A stretch of 64,000 nt of DNA from Mycolicibacterium sp. HK-90. GTDB taxonomy: Bacteria; Actinomycetota; Actinomycetes; Mycobacteriales; Mycobacteriaceae. A model generated the notes under the pieces. The model was given only the letters and a program-made list of their open reading frames with translations. It had not been told where the DNA came from and searched no databases. The stretch spans positions 744,001-808,000 of the forward strand of contig NZ_CP129613.1 in assembly GCF_030486405.1 (NCBI RefSeq). Direction: 5' to 3'. Of this stretch, positions 60,937 through 64,000 are shown in pieces. Position 1 is the first letter of the stretch. Each line of letters opens with the position of its first letter. Position numbers and translations under genes: made by a program.

Positions 60937-61782
60937 CTACTTGGATAATTCGGCCATGCGCGCCGCGAGCCACCGGGCCAGCGGCGGGGCAGTGCGGGAG
61001 AGCACATACATCAGGTGTGCTTCGGCGGCGACCGGCGCCACCGCGCGGTTGTGGTCGACCGCGCGCAGAATCTTCTTGGCCACGCGCGCCGGGGTGTACC
61101 CGCGCTTTCGGTAGGTCGACTCGAGGTGTCTACGCCGTTCGTCGACGTCCCCGGCGCCACGGATGAGGCTGTTCTGCGTGATGGCGGTGTTGATGATGCC
61201 GGGACACACCGCGGTGACACCGATGCCATGGGGCTTCAGTTCCATGCGCAGTGCTTCGGACAACCCGAGCACCGCGAACTTCGTTGCGCTGTAGGCGGTC
61301 AGCTGGGGGTTGGCCAGGAGGCCGGCGGCCGAGGACAGATTGACGACGTGGCCGCGCCCCGCGTCGATCATGGTGGGCAGGAAGGCGTCGCAGCCGTGCA
61401 CCACACCCATGAGGTTGACGTCGATCAGCCATTGCCAGTCTTTGAGGTTGGTGTCCAAGAAGCCGCCCACGAGGCCGACTCCGGCGTTGTTGATCAACAG
61501 GTCCACCCGGCCGAAGCGTTCGGAGGTGGCGTTCGCGAAACGCGTCATCGATTCGGTCTCGGAGACGTCCACCCACGACGTCAATACCTGCGCGTCATAG
61601 GCACGAGCGGCCTCGGCGGTGTCGGCCAGGCCGGCCTCGTCGACGTCGCACAGCGCCAGCTGGGCGTGCCGCCGGGCGCACAGCAGCGCCACTTCGCGGC
61701 CGATACCGCTGCCGGCGCCGGTGACCACCACGACTTGATCGGTGAGGTCGGCGGTCTTGAATCGGGATCGCGTTCTGGCCAT
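60937..61782 (-). CDS. Short-chain dehydrogenase/reductase
   Basis: 281 residues. VTGAGSGIGRE, LINNAGVG, the Ser in LSSAAGLL and active site YSATKFA. A C-terminal extension (about 240-281) with VAPVAAEAHLMYVLSRTAP ends in an amphipathic helix, as in SDRs annotated as membrane-associated acyl or steroid dehydrogenases. Middle gene of an esterase-SDR-SDR series. Confidence 0.93.
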   Translation of the reverse strand: MARTRSRFKTADLTDQVVVVTGAGSGIGREVALLCARRHAQLALCDVDEAGLADTAEAARAYDAQVLTSWVDVSETESMTRFANATSERFGRVDLLINNAGVGLVGGFLDTNLKDWQWLIDVNLMGVVHGCDAFLPTMIDAGRGHVVNLSSAAGLLANPQLTAYSATKFAVLGLSEALRMELKPHGIGVTAVCPGIINTAITQNSLIRGAGDVDERRRHLESTYRKRGYTPARVAKKILRAVDHNRAVAPVAAEAHLMYVLSRTAPPLARWLAARMAELSK

Positions 61783-61875
61783 GGCTCGACGCTAGGGACG
61801 CGACAAGGTGGCGCGCTCGTGCGGATGAGCCAACATGTGCGAGGTCAGTTGTCGCGACGCGCCAATGGTCGGATT

Positions 61876-62802
61876 TCACCGCAGATGTCGGACGAGATGG
61901 GCGGCAATGCGTTTCACCGCGTCATGCGCTGTGGCCGCTTCTGATCTCGTAAATCCGTGGTCGATGCCGTCAAAGCAGTGGTGTGTGATCGGGACGCCCG
62001 CGCCGGACAATCGTGCTGCCAGCTCGTCGCCCTCGGGTCCGAGCGTGTCGAGCGAACCGGTCAGTATGAGTGTCGGTGGCATCGCGGCCGCCAGCTCGTC
62101 GTCGAACCGGGGAGAGGCCAGTGGCTCTCGCGAGCGGCTCGTGTCCACGACGTACGCGTCGATCGCCAGTCGTTGGATTCTTCGCGATATTCGTGGACGC
62201 GCCTTGGCGGAGGTGCGGTCGGTGCGGCTGAGGTCGACGACCGGGAAGGCCAGGGCCGCCGCCCGCAATGTGACATCGCCTGTGCGGTAAGCCTGTTGGC
62301 ACACATTGACGGCGAGCTTCGCCCCGGCACTGGCACCCGTCACCGACATCCGGGCCGCATCCCACCCGCGGTCCGCCGCCTCCGAACGTATCCACGATGC
62401 GACGTCGAAGCACTGCTGTTCGGCTACCGGATATCGCACCTGGGGCGCCGTTGCGTAGTCGGCGAGGACCACCACCGCACCGACCTCTGCCGCGACGTAG
62501 TGCGCGATGTACTCCTCTTGCCGCGGGTTGCGCACGATGAAGGCGCCGCCGTGTAGGTGCAGATTGACCGGAGGGCCGTCCACGCCGGTTCGCGCGAGGG
62601 CAGCGTCGGGATGGGGCGAATAGATGTAGCACCGCACGGTTCCGTGGCGGGTCGGCACATCGACGATCTCCGGGCGGGCAACCTGCCGTGTCGCCGAACT
62701 GAAACTGCGCGGGGTGGGGACCAGCGGCAACAGGCGCTGCGCCAGGTGGGCTGCGACCCAGGCGCCTGCTCGTCGCGTCCTGGTAGACGTGGCTGCGTTC
62801 AC
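61876..62802 (-). CDS. Alpha/beta hydrolase, hormone-sensitive-lipase type
   Basis: 308 residues. HSL-family esterase: oxyanion motif HLHGGAF, nucleophile elbow TGASAGAK (GxSxG), the acid in TGSLDTLGPEG and the His in DGIDHGFT. Cuts short acyl esters in most members. The N-terminal 40 residues are basic (MNAATSTRTRRAGAW) without a clear signal peptide. First gene of the esterase-SDR-SDR series; divergent from dnaK. Confidence 0.92.
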   Translation of the reverse strand: MNAATSTRTRRAGAWVAAHLAQRLLPLVPTPRSFSSATRQVARPEIVDVPTRHGTVRCYIYSPHPDAALARTGVDGPPVNLHLHGGAFIVRNPRQEEYIAHYVAAEVGAVVVLADYATAPQVRYPVAEQQCFDVASWIRSEAADRGWDAARMSVTGASAGAKLAVNVCQQAYRTGDVTLRAAALAFPVVDLSRTDRTSAKARPRISRRIQRLAIDAYVVDTSRSREPLASPRFDDELAAAMPPTLILTGSLDTLGPEGDELAARLSGAGVPITHHCFDGIDHGFTRSEAATAHDAVKRIAAHLVRHLR

Positions 62803-63024
62803 TCGGCGGAACGGTAGCCAAGTTCGCTCGGCGCCGGCTTGTCGCGAAGGGCTGAAAAGGGCGGGTGTCGTTGTGGGAGGGCGACAGGGGCGATCTTTTT
62901 CGGTTCGACGAACTGGCTACTAGGGGGCGGCCGGGACGCGGTGGTTCTTCGCGAAATCCGCCGGTGGTGCCGGCCACTGCCGACGACGCAGTGAAGAAAT
63001 CGCCAAAAAAATCTCTCAATCCCG

Positions 63025-63050
63025 GGAACAAAACCGCCGAAACCCCCGTT
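63025..63050 (+). promoter_or_regulatory. SigH/SigE-type promoter of dnaK
   Basis: GGAAC at 63025-63029 and GTT at 63048-63050 with an 18-bp spacer. This matches the mycobacterial ECF pattern GGAA(C/T)-n17-20-GTT, and dnaK is a known SigH target in M. tuberculosis. Predicted RNA start about 63057, just upstream of the HAIR box. Confidence 0.75.
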
Positions 63051-63067
63051 GACCTCATCGACAACAA

Positions 63068-63088
63068 GTTGAGTGACACCGACTCAAG
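63068..63088 (+). promoter_or_regulatory. HAIR operator (HspR binding site)
   Basis: TTGAGT-n7-ACTCAA is a perfect inverted repeat and differs from the HAIR consensus CTTGAGT-n7-ACTCAAG only in the first base. HspR represses the dnaK operon from this element. A second TTGACA hexamer at 63095-63100 may belong to a housekeeping promoter. Confidence 0.92.
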
Positions 63089-63127
63089 TCTGGGTTGACA
63101 ATCTATGCTCACCCGGAGCAGGCTTGA

Positions 63128-64000
<873 letters not shown>

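Overview
The window is high-G+C actinobacterial DNA and almost certainly comes from a fast-growing mycobacterium (Mycolicibacterium-type). Evidence: an iniB-iniA-iniC operon with its neighbours in the same order as M. tuberculosis Rv0337c-Rv0343 (aminotransferase, EtfD-type Fe-S membrane protein, MalT-like LuxR regulator, Rv0340-like protein, iniBAC); dcd and udgA; a CYP140-type P450; an LpqJ-like lipoprotein; several F420-dependent LLM enzymes; a WS/DGAT acyltransferase; and dnaK behind a SigH-like promoter and an HspR (HAIR) box. Ortholog names are recalled from memory, not searched.

Layout. 1-5157: minus-strand arylsulfatase (3' end outside the window), MarR and TetR regulators and an LLM enzyme. 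5218-7773: a segment that looks lower in G+C, holding a two-gene split HipA-like kinase / HIRAN system beside the 3' end of tRNA-Gly(CCC); this looks acquired. 8135-17369: two DUF7159-type actin-like membrane proteins flanking dcd and a putatively GlnR-controlled ammonium transporter, then udgA, CYP140, a mycothiol-dependent-enzyme family protein and a SnoaL-like protein. 17371-26879: minus-strand molybdenum hydroxylase operon (Fe-S, FAD and Mo subunits), a YibE/F membrane protein, a class I aminotransferase and EtfD with a repeat-rich tail behind paired palindromic operators.

27028-42028 is the Ini locus and surroundings. An Hsp70-like membrane ATPase and iniR are divergent from an Rv0340-like gene, iniB, the dynamin-like iniA and iniC, and a second Hsp70-like membrane ATPase. 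Just beyond lie an AbiEi/DUF559-type protein and two small membrane proteins with threonine-rich tails. Both the Rv0340-like and the iniB upstream regions carry three CCCCTA motifs, suggesting a shared regulator (IniR is the obvious candidate). Four proteins here share a W-x-x-(x)-P juxtamembrane pattern, one membrane helix and a Thr/Pro tail.

42051-50366 is one giant gene of about 2771 codons: SARP/BTAD DNA-binding region, class III nucleotide cyclase, AAA/STAND ATPase, helical repeats, and then eleven tandem NTF2/SnoaL-like modules of two alternating types. An F420-dependent enzyme follows 22 bp downstream.

50436-62802 holds accessory lipid and redox metabolism: TIGR03085 protein, LpqJ, MBL-fold protein, membrane protein, SDR-TetR pair with its operator, a WS/DGAT-FadD-NTF2 operon, a PucR-type regulator, two further SDRs and an HSL-type esterase. 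The window ends inside dnaK.
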